Assembly (NCBI GenBank): GCA_019925795.1
Contig: CM034305.1
Coordinates: 57,214,573-57,278,572, forward strand
Length of the DNA stretch: 64,000 nucleotides
Direction: 5' to 3'
DNA from: Dendrobium chrysotoxum
Lineage: Eukaryota; Streptophyta; Magnoliopsida; Asparagales; Orchidaceae
Each line of letters opens with the position of its first letter. Position 1 is the stretch's first letter. The notes below the pieces were generated by a model that saw only the letters and a program-made list of their open reading frames with translations, was not told where the DNA came from and made no database searches. This document shows, one piece after another, positions 29,548 to 40,779 of the stretch. The translations under genes and the position numbers were made by a program.

Positions 29548-31900
29548 TTACTTGTCAGTGTATTTAGCAAAACATGAATCCATATAGGCAAGCATTGTCT
29601 CACTTATCAGTCCCCTTCCCTTAAAGTCCATAAAAGAACTTGAATGGGTGACAATAAAAGGAATGGCATCAATATCGACCAAAACTTCAGATTGTATTAC
29701 AGCATCGGTTGGTTTGGGTTCAATAATTTCTTTTTCTTTGTCATTTTTTTTCTTTCCTAATCTTCTTCTTTTTCCAGTTGTGAATGGTGTTCTCACCCCT
29801 TTCTTGGTTCTGTTAGTCCTCTTCTTAACTGTACTAGTAATAGTACCCGTCTTTGCCTATATATAATATAAATAAAGCTTTTTAAGCATTTTTTTAAAGA
29901 TTGAAATATGTAAAACTATGAAAATGATATCTTTTTAGATGTTGGCTCATCAGGTAGTACAACTTCCTCAGAAACTCTTTTTTCTTTCACATTAAGGTAA
30001 ATTGGATCATGAGGAGATTCATCAATTATAGCAGAGACAGGTAAAGACAAGTCAATAGGTTCTGGACTATCAACAAGTTGAGAAGATTCATAGATCACAG
30101 GGTCAAAAGATACATCAATTGGACTGGTGGCGGGGTCAGTAGTATGAAGAGGTTCAGAAGTGGTAGCCAGGTCAGCAGGCTTAGGAGGTTGTTGAGGTAT
30201 AGAAGTGGTAGCCGGGTCAGCAGGCTCAGGAGGATGAGGAGGTGCAGAAGTGGTAGCCAGGTGACCAGGCTCAGGAGGTACAGAAGTGGAAGGATGTTCA
30301 GAATCAGGCTTTAAAATAAAAAAAATTAGATTTAAATTCAGAAAATTGTTCAGATATGGAGGCTTTAAGATAAAAAAAGAAGGCTTTCATATTTTCATAA
30401 TTGCTCTCAAAACGGGCAAACTTACTTTCTAAACTAGCAAGCTTCATATTAACACATTCCAATTCATTTGTTAGAATATTAATGAAAGCACGAATATCAG
30501 TTAGTTCTTTAAGAATATTTTTGTCGGGTAATTGGGGTATAAGTGGAGAGTAAGTGTGATATTTTGGAGATTGCAGGGGGGACTGCATTGCACCTTTCTT
30601 AGAAGTTTCAGAAATAGGTACATCTTTCTCAGGAGATTTAGAAAGATGGCAAACAGGAGAAATAGGGGAAGCAGGGGAACAGGAGAAAGAGTTTTTTAGG
30701 TTGGAAGCGTGAGATGTGTTGGGAATATTTGTGGGGTTGGGAATTCTTCAGCAAATAATATTTCTTCTTCCTCATTAATATTTTGAAATGAATCAATAAT
30801 TTGGAACGTATAAGATTTATTAGAATATATAATGATTTATAGACAGTGTAGAAGCAAGTTGTGCACATAAGTTATACACATTATGTACAACCTGTACATA
30901 GTGTGTACAGGTTGTACACAATGTGTACAATTTGTACACAGTGTATACAGGTTGTACACTATAGCTAAGCTCTATAGGAGTGCTATAGCTAAGCTCTTTA
31001 TACATCTAAAAAGTATAAATAATGTGTACAGACTTGTTAAACATAAAATAAGAAATATAGTGAAATATCATATAATGAAAAAAAAATTATAGTGAATGAA
31101 ATCACCTGTTTATCATTAAGATCATTGAATATCTCAGATATCTGTACAGCTGAAAAGAAAATTTGTGATCCCAGCGGAGAAAATGGGGCCTAACTTTAGG
31201 TAGTGCAGGTTGCCAAAATGATGTGTGCTATAGAAAAAAATCTGCATCAATAGATAATATTAAAAAAATGATTAAATTCAACTTCAGTACACAGTATGCA
31301 TCATTGGAAAGTTAACTTATCATTAACAATGGCACAAAGCCACTCATGTATCCTAAGGGTGCATCCTCAACATATTTCGGTACCAGCCGATCAAACTGAC
31401 TAACCAAGAAATCCTGCATTGATATAGCCCAATTATAACTATTAAACTCATCTATATTTTCGGCAATGGTAATGAGCCTCCTAGAGGTTCTGTAGTTATT
31501 GTTTGGAAAAAATAAATTTGACAACAAGAACTTAATATACATATTAACAATAACTTCAACGGATGTTGATTTGTTAATATTATTCATTTTATTCTTTATT
31601 TGAATCCTAGTGTAGCTTGTTAGTGGTTCTATTTTCTAGTATATCAAATAACCTGAGTTTGGTAATCTTGTTAGTAGAGCCACATCATCTGCTGAAAATT
31701 TAAGCTTGTGCCCTTTGATATCGAATGATTGCTTGCTTATATTCCAGCATGACAACAACATGTATATCAGTGGTGTGTTCTGTTGAAATCATGGGAACTC
31801 AGTAAATTACAAAATTTTCAACTTCTTCAAAGTATCCTTAACTTCATTAGTAAAAAATTCTTTTAAACTATTACAGACATTTTAAAATATTGATGCTCTG
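29548..31900 (-). pseudogene. DUF1985/ULP-type MULE accessory gene, 3'-truncated
   Basis: Reading leftwards, 31890-31600 gives NISKQSFDIKGHKLKFSADD, VALLTRLPNSG, a stop, then the 31587-31312 frame with LLSNLFFPNNN, NSYNWAISMQDFLVSQFDRL and APLGYMSGFVPLL. This resembles the DUF1985 (or plant-mobile) domain linked to Ulp1-protease genes in plant MULEs. After about 700 bp of break, 30588-30304 has a leucine-rich coiled coil (LTDIRAFINILTNELECVNM). A proline-rich repeat (PPEPADPATTS type, 30314-30100) follows, then an acidic stretch. After an intron (acceptor TATATAG near 29857) comes a basic KRRRLGKKKNDKEKE segment. It ends at 29548, before any Ulp1 H/D/C catalytic core. The domain name is moderately sure. 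Confidence 0.5.
30856..30962. repeat. Palindromic motif cluster 3
   Basis: This is the densest array: GTTATACACATTATGTACAA, CCTGTACATAGTGTGTACAG, GTTGTACACAATGTGTACAA, TTTGTACACAGTGTATACAG and GTTGTACACTATAGC follow each other with a 20-22-bp period and alternate orientation. The strand could fold into hairpins. The array lies in the non-coding break of the accessory gene. Confidence 0.85.
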
Positions 31901-31984
31901 CAACGGAATGTAACCTTAGGGATGTACATCTAAAAAATAAAATAAAATAAAACTCATAATCTATAGATCAATGGAAGGTAACCT

Positions 31985-32260
31985 TTATGATGCACACTTG
32001 TACACAGTATTTAATAGGCCTTGTACATATCGTCTAAAAACTTTAATTTGCAATATAAAAATTGGACATCTGTCCATTATATATACTCTGTACAGGGATT
32101 ACAATGTAAAATTAGAAGATTTTGTAGCAACAATGAAAAATAGAATAGCTCTACGCACTGTGTACAATAAATTTCTAGTGCATACTGTGTATACTTACAA
32201 AATTATAATATATAGCTCTTGTACAGTGTTCAAAGTATTGTACATTGTGTGCAGAAGGGT
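31985..32260. repeat. Palindromic motif cluster 4
   Basis: Scattered copies include CTTGTACACAGTATTTAATA, CCTTGTACATATCG, GCACTGTGTACAATAA, CATACTGTGTATACTTAC and TATTGTACATTGTGTGCAGA. They lie between the right TIR and the accessory gene. Nearby, the block ATTTGCAATGTTCATAGACTC is also locally duplicated (32270-32345 and 32371-32420). Confidence 0.75.
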
Positions 32261-32911
32261 CTGTTTGCTATTTGCAATGTTCATGGACTCACAGTGCTTT
32301 AAAATAACAAAATCAAAAAAATTATTGCAATGTTCATAGATTATTTGCAAACTGCAAAGGTTTTGAGCGAGCTCCTATTTGCAATGTTCATAGACTCACA
32401 GTGCTTTAAAATAACACGTCCAAAAAATTGCACAGAACATAATTTTAGGGCAAAAAATACCTTCAGGTCATTCGTTCATCGAGAGGCAAAAGACCAGTAA
32501 GGAGGATGGATTAAGCTTACCTTCTTGACTAAAAAAAATGGTTTTGAACAGCAGAAGTCATTCGTTCTTTGAGATGCAAAATAAGCTTCGGGAGAACTTC
32601 AGAAGGAGGAGAGCAAAAAGCAAAAACCCTAATTTCTTTTCCACGTGAATTCTGAATGATGACGATGCTTCGGCTTTTTTTCAAAATATTTACCGTAGTC
32701 TCGAGCCGGACGTAATAATTTCTCGGACTCATCGGGTCGCACTCTTATAAATTTCGACTCGTTGGGCCGGCTTTTTGGGTCGCACTATAATAAAGAATTT
32801 CACATGGATAAATGCAAGAAATTAAAATACAAATTATGTGTCCATTGTTGATTGGAGTCCGGATGTAGAGCTACGTCCAGACTCCGAACCCAATAATTTT
32901 CCCTTGAGAGG

Positions 32912-35020
32912 AGTGAGTTTTTACCTTCCTCCATGGGAGACATTTATTTATGAAGAGGAGTAAATAAGTTACATAAAAGTGCACGAGTTTATTAAAAAAT
33001 TTAGGGATTTTTTATTATTTTTTGACATTTTTTTTGTAAAAAGCTTTAATGGCTTCATTTACTTAGCAAATTTTAATATTTTTATTAAGAAATTAAAAGC
33101 TACAAAACCCAAACAATATAAAAATTATGCAATTTTTTAAAATTTAAAAAAGAAAAACTAAGACAAAACTGCATTGCTTGTAAGAAACTTTCACGCTCCC
33201 AAAATGTGGTGACGATGGGCACCATTGCCGAAGGCGATCAGCTGGCCAATTGACTAAATCTACCCATTTCAAACTTGATTTTGAGCATTAAGAAGCCTTT
33301 TTTTATGTTTTAGGGTCATGGAGACTAATATTTGATGTTTTATACATAATTTTGACATTTTTAGAGCTTAACAAAGCTTTTATTATCAAGGTCGAGAACA
33401 TTTAAAAAATTTAAAGCAAACTTTTCTAGCAATTTTTTGCTTCAATTGACTCATTAACTTAAGAAATGTTGAAATTATAATTAAATATATTTAAATTAGT
33501 TCGCAATTATGAATATAAGTCTACATTGATGTCCAAGGAGTCATCGTCCCTCCTAACTCTTATATTATTATAATTTTGCACCACAAACTTTGTGAAATAC
33601 TTTAGATATGTTTTCATATAATTGAAGCTTTGGCATACAAAAATAAGAGTAAATAATATCTTCAGATATTTCACTTAATTGACATAAATACAGATGCATT
33701 ATTTTATACTAGAAACTTCTAAAATTAGATTCAGGATCATTGAACTTTGATTTTAATAAAGTTATAATCGAATTTAATTACTCGCCAATAAGAACTTATT
33801 GACACTAAAGGTTGTCTGATCTGAGTCCAAATGAACCTAAATCAAACACTTAAAGCATATTTGAAAACATCATGACACTAATTGAAGGATCAAATGATTT
33901 TTAAATCTTGTGTGCTTATGGTTAAATCGAGCAACTCGATGAGACAAATCCATTGGGCCTAATATCATTTGGTTATGTGTTTGTAAGACACTTAAATGCT
34001 AAAAAGGTATTCTATGCTCAAATGATCCAATATTGTCCATTTGATGGAGTGATACATAATTTTGATTAGATTTATCAAAATGCCACTACCAAAATATTAA
34101 AAATGGACCGTCAATCTCTATATGAAGGAGATTTAAATTGGAGATTGGAGAGAGCATGGAGATCTAAATAAATCTAAAGTTCTACCCAACATTTGAGGTT
34201 GACGATTATGGAAGCCACCACCAGCACCTGATTGCCATCGTTTAACCACTATCACCCAATCATCTCTATCTATCCACCATTACTAATTATCATAGTCCAT
34301 TCCCTATCATCCAATTACCATCATCAAACTATTATATTTAACAAATATCATCTAATGATCATCGCTCAACCACCATCATCCAACCATCATCATCCAACCA
34401 CCATTATCTGTTCATTATTGTTCAACCATTACTGTTTGACCATCATTATCCAACTAGCATTGTCCATTTGTAAATATTATCCCTTAACTACTTCACCTAC
34501 AATCTCTACTACTGCTACTATTATTATATGATACCAAGCAAGTGTTCTCAAAATTGTAATCCCAACTTCTTTAATTGTGGAGAAAAGCAAACTTCTATAA
34601 CTTTAACTATATAGTGGATTATTTCAAATGGGCCATGGCACAACCCTTTTATCGAATGGGTAATGTCATGTAAGATACATGATATATAATACCCAAGATC
34701 TAGTAATCATAACACAAAGTTACTAACATAATCAAAATATAGTAATTAAAATCGTCAACATCTTTTCAATTTGGATCACGTGATATTTTCCTTCACCCCT
34801 TAATCCTCCACTCATTTATATTTCTCATTTGCCCTTTATACACTCTCTTATTCAGGTATATTTACGAGCATCATACACATAGATAGATAATCATATATGT
34901 GCATAGACCCTTATACATTTACTTGAATGCACATAAAGTACCACCCACAAGTAACATGGATTTTCCACCTTTTTCCCCTTTCCACATACTATTTAGATAT
35001 ATAAAAATGAAAATATCAAT
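32912..35020. other. AT-rich intergenic with a CACCAT-type degenerate repeat
   Basis: Bases 34205-34510 are an irregular CCACCATCATCCAAT-type repeat giving a 99-codon + frame (34232-34531) of low complexity with no family. Similar CACC/CCACC stretches occur at 10890-10985 and 39050-39230. Otherwise no features are seen. Confidence 0.45.
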
Positions 35021-35027
35021 AATTTCA

Positions 35028-36165
35028 ATGTTTATAGATAATATCTGACATGTTAAAAAAAAATAAGTAAATAATTACATATATGAAAAAATAGTAGGAT
35101 TCGTGAGGTAAATTTGTAGACACATTTCAGTAGCTATAAATCATAAAATAATTCATATAATATCTACACCATTACTTCAAAGCATGTATTATTCTATAAT
35201 AATTCTTCTCAATGTCTATATACCTACTAAAATGCCTAAAATATTATATAATATAAAATGCTTAGTAAAAAATTAAACTATTATGCTAATATGACTTGAA
35301 AAATTCACTCTACAATATATTGAAAGTCACACAGTGAAAAATTTCAAAATCTCCATAGATATGAGTTCGTATAAAATCTAACCTAATAAGATATTAAAAT
35401 TCACATAGGAGAGTTTAAACTGAAATATGAAGCGGGGTAATAGTAGTCAATCTCGAATTAGATAATTTTCTCAACTAGCTTGATGGATATAATCAGTTCT
35501 AAGGCTATTATTCCCAAAATTTCGTTCTCCTCTCCCTCTCTTTCTTTCATGCTCTCACTAAAAGAGCTCATGGCCAAGAATAGAGAAATGGGGAATAAAT
35601 GGGATTCTAGAAGTGGATTAGAATTTAATGAAACAAAAATTGAAAGGATATATTTATAAGTATAAAATTTGTTTAGTTTTAGTTATAAATTCATGTACAT
35701 GATTTAATAAATTAAATTTAAAGTAAAAAAAAAGAGAAAATAGCCAATAAAGACTACAATATCTTTAGACACCATATGACTAAAAAAATCTATTTTTATA
35801 ATTATTTGCTAATTTCTCAAAGAAGATAAATCAAATAAGAAATTTTCTATTTTGATTCTTATGATAAGATAAAAGTAGATAAAAATTTACATAAATAGAG
35901 TACAAAACACTCTACAATATAGTGAAGACAATTTATAATTTGGGCATAAAAAATCCAAAAAGTTTAATGGGATGCACTAAAGTCAATCTCAACATATCAA
36001 AATTCTCTCCAAACCAAATCACAATAAATTGACAAATAAATAAAGCATGGAAACAACCCTAAAAATTTATAGAAAATTAGTAAATACAAAATAAATATTC
36101 ACATCTTACTAGATTTGAATATGGTTACTATGTGTAGATCTAATTGTCGTATAGAGGATCAATGA
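35028..36165 (+). repeat. Diverged direct repeat, copy 1 of 2
   Basis: It parallels 37218-38232. Shared blocks include AAATTTGTAGACACATTTCA / AAATTTATACACATATTTCA, ACTAAAATGCCTAAAATATT / ATTAAAATGACTAAAATGTC, GAGTTCGTATAAAATCTAAC / GAGTTTGTATGAAATCTAAC, and a CTCTCC-rich stretch. At the end are TTAGATTTGAATATG / CATATTTGAATTATG. It is non-coding. The copies may be a pair of old LTRs or a segmental duplication. Confidence 0.6.
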
Positions 36166-37217
36166 TGAAGAAGTCATGGGGGGAGCTTACTGAAGAATGC
36201 ATTGATGAGACTAACGATGATGAATTTGTGGTAAAGGCTTGCTAGAGTTGGATCTAAATGGGGAATTTGTGGGGACAATTTACTAGGTAAGGCATCAACA
36301 AGACCAACAACATTTGAAGAAGAAAAAAAGTTTGTGAGACTTATAACCTCCAAATCAATTTGGAATTAATCAAAAGTAGGAAAAATGAATTTAAGGTTTA
36401 TATATTTATTCTAATTGAGTTAGTTCTCAAGCTAGCAAGTCGAGCACCATCAAACTTAAGCTAGAGCTCATTTAATATACAAACTATAATTTGAGCTTGC
36501 AGCTCAATAAAGTCAACTTGTGAGCACTATAAAGAGTTGAGTTTGGGTTGGTTCCTGATCCAATTTGTCTCACTCACACCCTCGGGATGAGTAACAATTA
36601 CTTTAAGTTTATTCTCCAAAAGAGTCAATTGACTTTTATTATCCTTGATAAAAGTTATGATTATAACAAGTCAACACGAGCTTAGTTGATGCTGATAGAA
36701 GATTTTAAAAAATAAACTTTAGTCAAGAAATTCCTAACCTTTTAGACAAAAAGAAATCTCAATCTCATCTAATGGAGTAACCAGAGTAGAACTACGCACA
36801 TTGGGATTGCAATCTAAAGAAACCTTATATTTCATCTTTTTATCACCTTTAGTAGTGACATCAATTGATTCAACAATCAAGAAAAAATAAATTATGAGCT
36901 CTTGATTTACCTAATCATTTTATGACTAACCATACAAGCTTCAAAATAATAAATAAAATATAAATCATATTTTAAATATTTAAAATTATGGGCTCATTAT
37001 TGGGCTCTTCATTTGGCTCTTATAATTGGGCATTTTCCTTGATCCTTTTCTCAGGCCTTGGTCTTAGCACTTGTAATTGAGTTATTAGCTTGATAATTTC
37101 ATTCATATGATGTGCTACATCACACAAAGTACCAATAATGGCATACCTGCATTTTCTCATTATTTCACTTTTTTAAACATTTTTAGACACATGAGCATAT
37201 GAATGTCAGTACTTTTA
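36166..37217. other. Spacer between the diverged direct repeats
   Basis: AT-rich with no gag/pol-like frame. If the flanking repeats are LTRs, this would be a short non-coding internal region. Confidence 0.35.
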
Positions 37218-38232
37218 ATATGTATAAATAGTATTTGACATATCATAGGATTATACAAATTTTCACAAGTACGATAGACAGTAAGGTTTCACATGGGTAA
37301 ATTTATACACATATTTCAACTGTTACAAATCATAAAACTATTCGCATGCAATATCGACTGTAATGTTTTAAAACTCTTATTATTTTATAACAACTTCTAT
37401 TAGTATCATATATACTCATTAAAATGACTAAAATGTCATGCAACTAAAAATACCTGGTGAAAATTTAATTTATACAAGTTAATATGACTAATGTTTCATT
37501 CTACAACATTCTACAAGTTAGATGGTGAAAGTTTTTTTTATTTTCATAAATTTGAGTTTGTATGAAATCTAACTAAATAAAATTCCAAAATCTACACAAG
37601 ATCCACTACATTAAAATTAGAAGTAGGGTAATGATAAACTATCTTAAGCAATATAACATTTCTAACTGGCCTAATAGACAAAATTAGCTCTAAAACCTAC
37701 GTAGCTTCTCTCTCCTTTTTCCTTCTCTTTTTCTTCTCCTCTTCTCCTGGCCAAGGGAGAGAAAAAATTGAATGGGGTCTTGAATGTGGAGTTGGATATT
37801 TATATAAAATACTTTGCCTAGCGCTGTGGTACCCAAACTTTAGCACAACACCACCACTATGGGCCAAATTATGGTCATAAAAATAAAGAGAAGGCACTGC
37901 ATAGCCAATACTATTGCGTCATGGCGGCCCCAAGAGGTGCTTTACACTTATCAATTTCTTGAAAATAAAGAGATTAAGACCATAGTGTTACATGATAGTG
38001 TCATAATACCATGAATGGCAAGGATAGTGCTGCAACACCAACAATATAGGGTCGTAACACTCTAAAGAGCCACTTTCAACTTATCAAATTTTCTCCCAAA
38101 TTCAAATAAAAAATTCTTACAACCCTAATAATTCAAAAAAATAATAATAAATTCTAGATAAATATTCAAACCTTATCATATTTGAATTATGTCACAACAC
38201 ATAGTTTAATTACTGTATATGCAATCATAATA
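37218..38232 (+). repeat. Diverged direct repeat, copy 2 of 2
   Basis: Partner of 35028-36165. It carries an additional insert at about 37800-38060 with AGCGCTGTGGTACCC and GGTCGTAACACTC-type text, like spacer sequence of Tat-type gypsy elements. Confidence 0.6.
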
Positions 38233-38847
38233 AACAACACCATGAAGTGCCATATTTTTTAACCACTTTCAAGGAATCACCTATCAAGTGATTTTTATGT
38301 CTTCCCATGAGTGCAATAACATAATTTGCCAAGCTTAAGAGAATCTTCATCACAAAATTATCTAGTGCCCTAAAGCCATTAAAAACTTCACAAGCCCTAC
38401 TAATAATTAGATAAGAGCTAATGGAATCATTATCAAGAGGTATTATCTATTTTTAATAAGAAGTATTGAATGTGAAGGATTTTGAGTCAATAGTTACCCT
38501 CGTCATTCTTATGCAAGGGCTGAAGGGGGATCTTTCATGTACATATTAGGGCTATAACAACCAAGCATGTTCCATAAATATTAATGAAGTGCTAAAACCC
38601 TAATTACATATTAATGCAAAGGAGTACAATTAAGTGGAGATCTCAAGGTCCCAACATCTTGATAAATGAAGCATTCGAGGACACCAATGCCCATAAATCC
38701 AAAAGAAGAAAATAGTAGTATGGCCAAGATCACAACCTTCCCCAACAAGCATCATAACCAACCGTGATGTCATTGATTTGAGCAATGAGTTGAACTAAGA
38801 TCACCCACATGCTTACCACTAAGGGATGAATAACTGATAGTCACTTA

Positions 38848-39400
38848 GGGGCTATTTGGTTGGATTATATAAGGATGTAAAGTATTCCAAATGCAGGAGT
38901 TTTGATAATTTTGATGTTTGTTGGATGAAAAAGGAATGCAAAGTAAAGAAAAATAAATTTAGTGTAAATCATTCTAATTCATTTTTGAGGTAAACCAAAC
39001 TCGCCTAATTTTGAGTGAGAATGATTTACACTGCAAGCAAGCTTGCTTGATCACCACCAACTACCACTAGCCATCATTGCCGACCACCTCCACTCGCCTC
39101 TGGCCAACATCATCGGCCACCGCCGCTGCCAGACACCACCCGCCTCTGTTACCACCATCATCGGTCATTGACCACCACTACTGTCGCCACCCACCTCCAT
39201 TGGCCGCAACCACTACTAATGGCTAGTCACCACCATCTTTAAACTTTATACTACATTCATTTTCCTTTAAACCAAATAAAAAATTATTCATCTGAATTTA
39301 TTTTACACTCATCCAAACAACTCCAAAGTATTACTTTTATATTATATTCCTTTTACACCAAATTTCTTTTACACGGAATTTCTTTTTTAGCCAACCAAAT
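38848..39400. mobile_element. Tourist-like MITE, left part, split by a copia insertion
   Basis: It starts GGGGCTATTTGGTTGG after TTA (38845-38847). Its right end (CCAACCAAAT at 39391-39400) is interrupted by the copia element and resumes after it as AGCCCA (46219-46224) followed by TTA (46225-46227). Rejoined at the boundary, the right TIR is the complement of the left TIR over 15 of 16 bases. TTA on both sides is the PIF/Harbinger target site. The interior includes a CACC-rich stretch (39050-39230). The MITE is therefore older than the copia insertion. Confidence 0.8.
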
Positions 39401-39617
39401 TGTTACGACTTGGGCTCACGAGTTCTTATTTTGATGATAAAAAATATTATGGCTCACATCTCCTAATATTTGAAATGTATATTTATTTATGTGTATACTA
39501 ACATTTTAGGAAACAACATGCACCATCCAATAAATAATCAAGGCTCAAGAACGGGTAGAATAGGTTATGATGTGTGATTCTTATAATTCTCATTTGATGT
39601 ACTTTTGATTTTTTGAA
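39401..39617 (+). repeat. 5' LTR fragment (first 217 bp)
   Basis: About 95% identical by eye to the first 217 bp of the 3' LTR (44724-44940). Similarity stops sharply after GTACTTTTGATTTTTTGA, where foreign AT-rich sequence begins. The rest of the LTR and the PBS are missing. Confidence 0.9.
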
Positions 39618-39789
39618 ATATAAATAAAATAAAAAGTGATATGTATGTGCTGATCAGAGAAATAACTAAAATAATAAAGAAACTAATTTTTAAAAAATTT
39701 AAAAGAAAAACAAAAATAATAATAAAATATAAAAAATACAACGAATAAAAATCACAAACAACAAAAGTAAAAATATAAAAAGAAACACA

Positions 39790-40700
39790 AGCAAAACATT
39801 AATTCATATCATCTCGCTCCTGATCTGATGATTCAGAAGCTAGGTCTGCCCAAGAGATTTTTTGCTTTGCATTATTTGCCCTTATTTCAATTTGCTTAGC
39901 TTTACCCTTATCCTTTTTAGGAAGAATTTTAAGTTCGGGCACTGATTTTTTATATGTCTAGATTTCCTACATCCAAAGCAAATAACATCAGAAGAAATCT
40001 TAACATTTTTACCTTTTTTATCTTTGTTCCACTTTTGTTGATGTTGATGCTTGTGCTTTGAGTCGCTTTCCTCAATGTCTTCAGCTTTCAGTACTATAGT
40101 TTCACCTGCATCCAAAAGTTTTTGACCCAAACCTTGCTCGTAGGCAATGAGTAAGCCAATCAAATTATCAATAGAATATTTGTTCAACTTTTTTGATTCA
40201 CAAATAGCAACAACTTTGGCATCAAACTTATCAAGCATGCAACGTAGAATTTTATTGATCTTTTTAAAGTTTGAAAATTCTTTACCTAAAGCATGTAATG
40301 ATGTCATAATTTGAGTAAACATAGTATACATGTCTAAGATCGTCTCATAAGATTTCATGCTAAAAAGTTCATAATCATGCATTAGAATATTTAACTTAGA
40401 TTACTTAACTTCATTAGTTCCTTCGTATGTAATACATAATTTATCCTAAATTTCTTTGCCAGTAGTACATGTAGATATTATCATGCAATCTTCAGAATTT
40501 AAAGCACAGAAAAAATAATTTAAACATTTAGCATTTAATTGAGCATTGATTTGATCTACTCTGCTCTATTCAAAAAAAGAAATATAAGTTTTGATTCCAT
40601 CTACAATACGTGACGGTACAGAATAACCAGTTTGAATCATATGTCACATGCGATAATCTATTGATTTCAAAAAAGTAGACATGCAAATTTTCCAAAATTT
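39790..40700 (-). pseudogene. gag: Inverted copia gag fragment
   Basis: On the minus strand the order is WKICMSTFLKSIDYRM (near 40690), NAKCLNYFFCALNSEDCMII, then an open frame from 40382 with MHDYELFSMKSYETI and the UBN2 gag body (MYTMFTQIMTSLHALGKEF). It ends in the CCHC knuckle CFGCRKSRHIKNQC near 39960 and a WADLASESSDQ acidic tail. Stops interrupt the first third. This gag is inverted relative to the rest of the element, and its knuckle overlaps in homology with the + strand gag fragment at 41850. The block was therefore duplicated or brought in from another copy. Confidence 0.85.
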
Positions 40701-40779
40701 TCCAAAATTCAAAAGTAATATTAGATAAGAAAGCAAAAATCTTTCAAAACTCCTTTCATGAAATATATCTAATAGAAAA

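Larger units (their letters stand above)
27242..32902. mobile_element. Mutator-like element (MULE) with long TIRs, 5661 bp
   Basis: The left end (27242 on) reads GGGAAATTATTGGGTTTGG, then CCAGACGTAGCTCTACGTCC. The right end, reverse-complemented, reads GGAAAATTATTGGGTTCGG, then CTGGACGTAGCTCTACATCC. Similarity continues for about 120 bp on each side (to about 27365 and from about 32785). The perfect 9-bp duplication CTTGAGAGG lies at 27233-27241 and 32903-32911, the Mutator hallmark. Inside are a FAR1-type transposase relic (+), a DUF1985-like accessory gene relic (-) and many TGTACACAGTGTGTACA motifs. MULEs with long TIRs and a ULP-like gene are known in plants (KI-MULE, CUMULE). All coding parts are broken. 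Confidence 0.92.

Noticed and set aside
30078..30314. 78-codon + frame rich in R/S/G repeats
   Set aside because: It is the antisense shadow of the proline-rich repeat of the minus-strand accessory gene relic, which fits its neighbours in phase.
27885..32260. CRISPR-like reading of the TGTACACAGTGTGTACA repeats
   Set aside because: The units are palindromic, abut with no unique spacers of constant length, and lie in a plant transposon with introns; there are no cas genes.
34232..34531. 99-codon + frame of H/P/S/T/I residues
   Set aside because: It is a translation of a degenerate CCACCATCATC repeat; low complexity with no start context or family.
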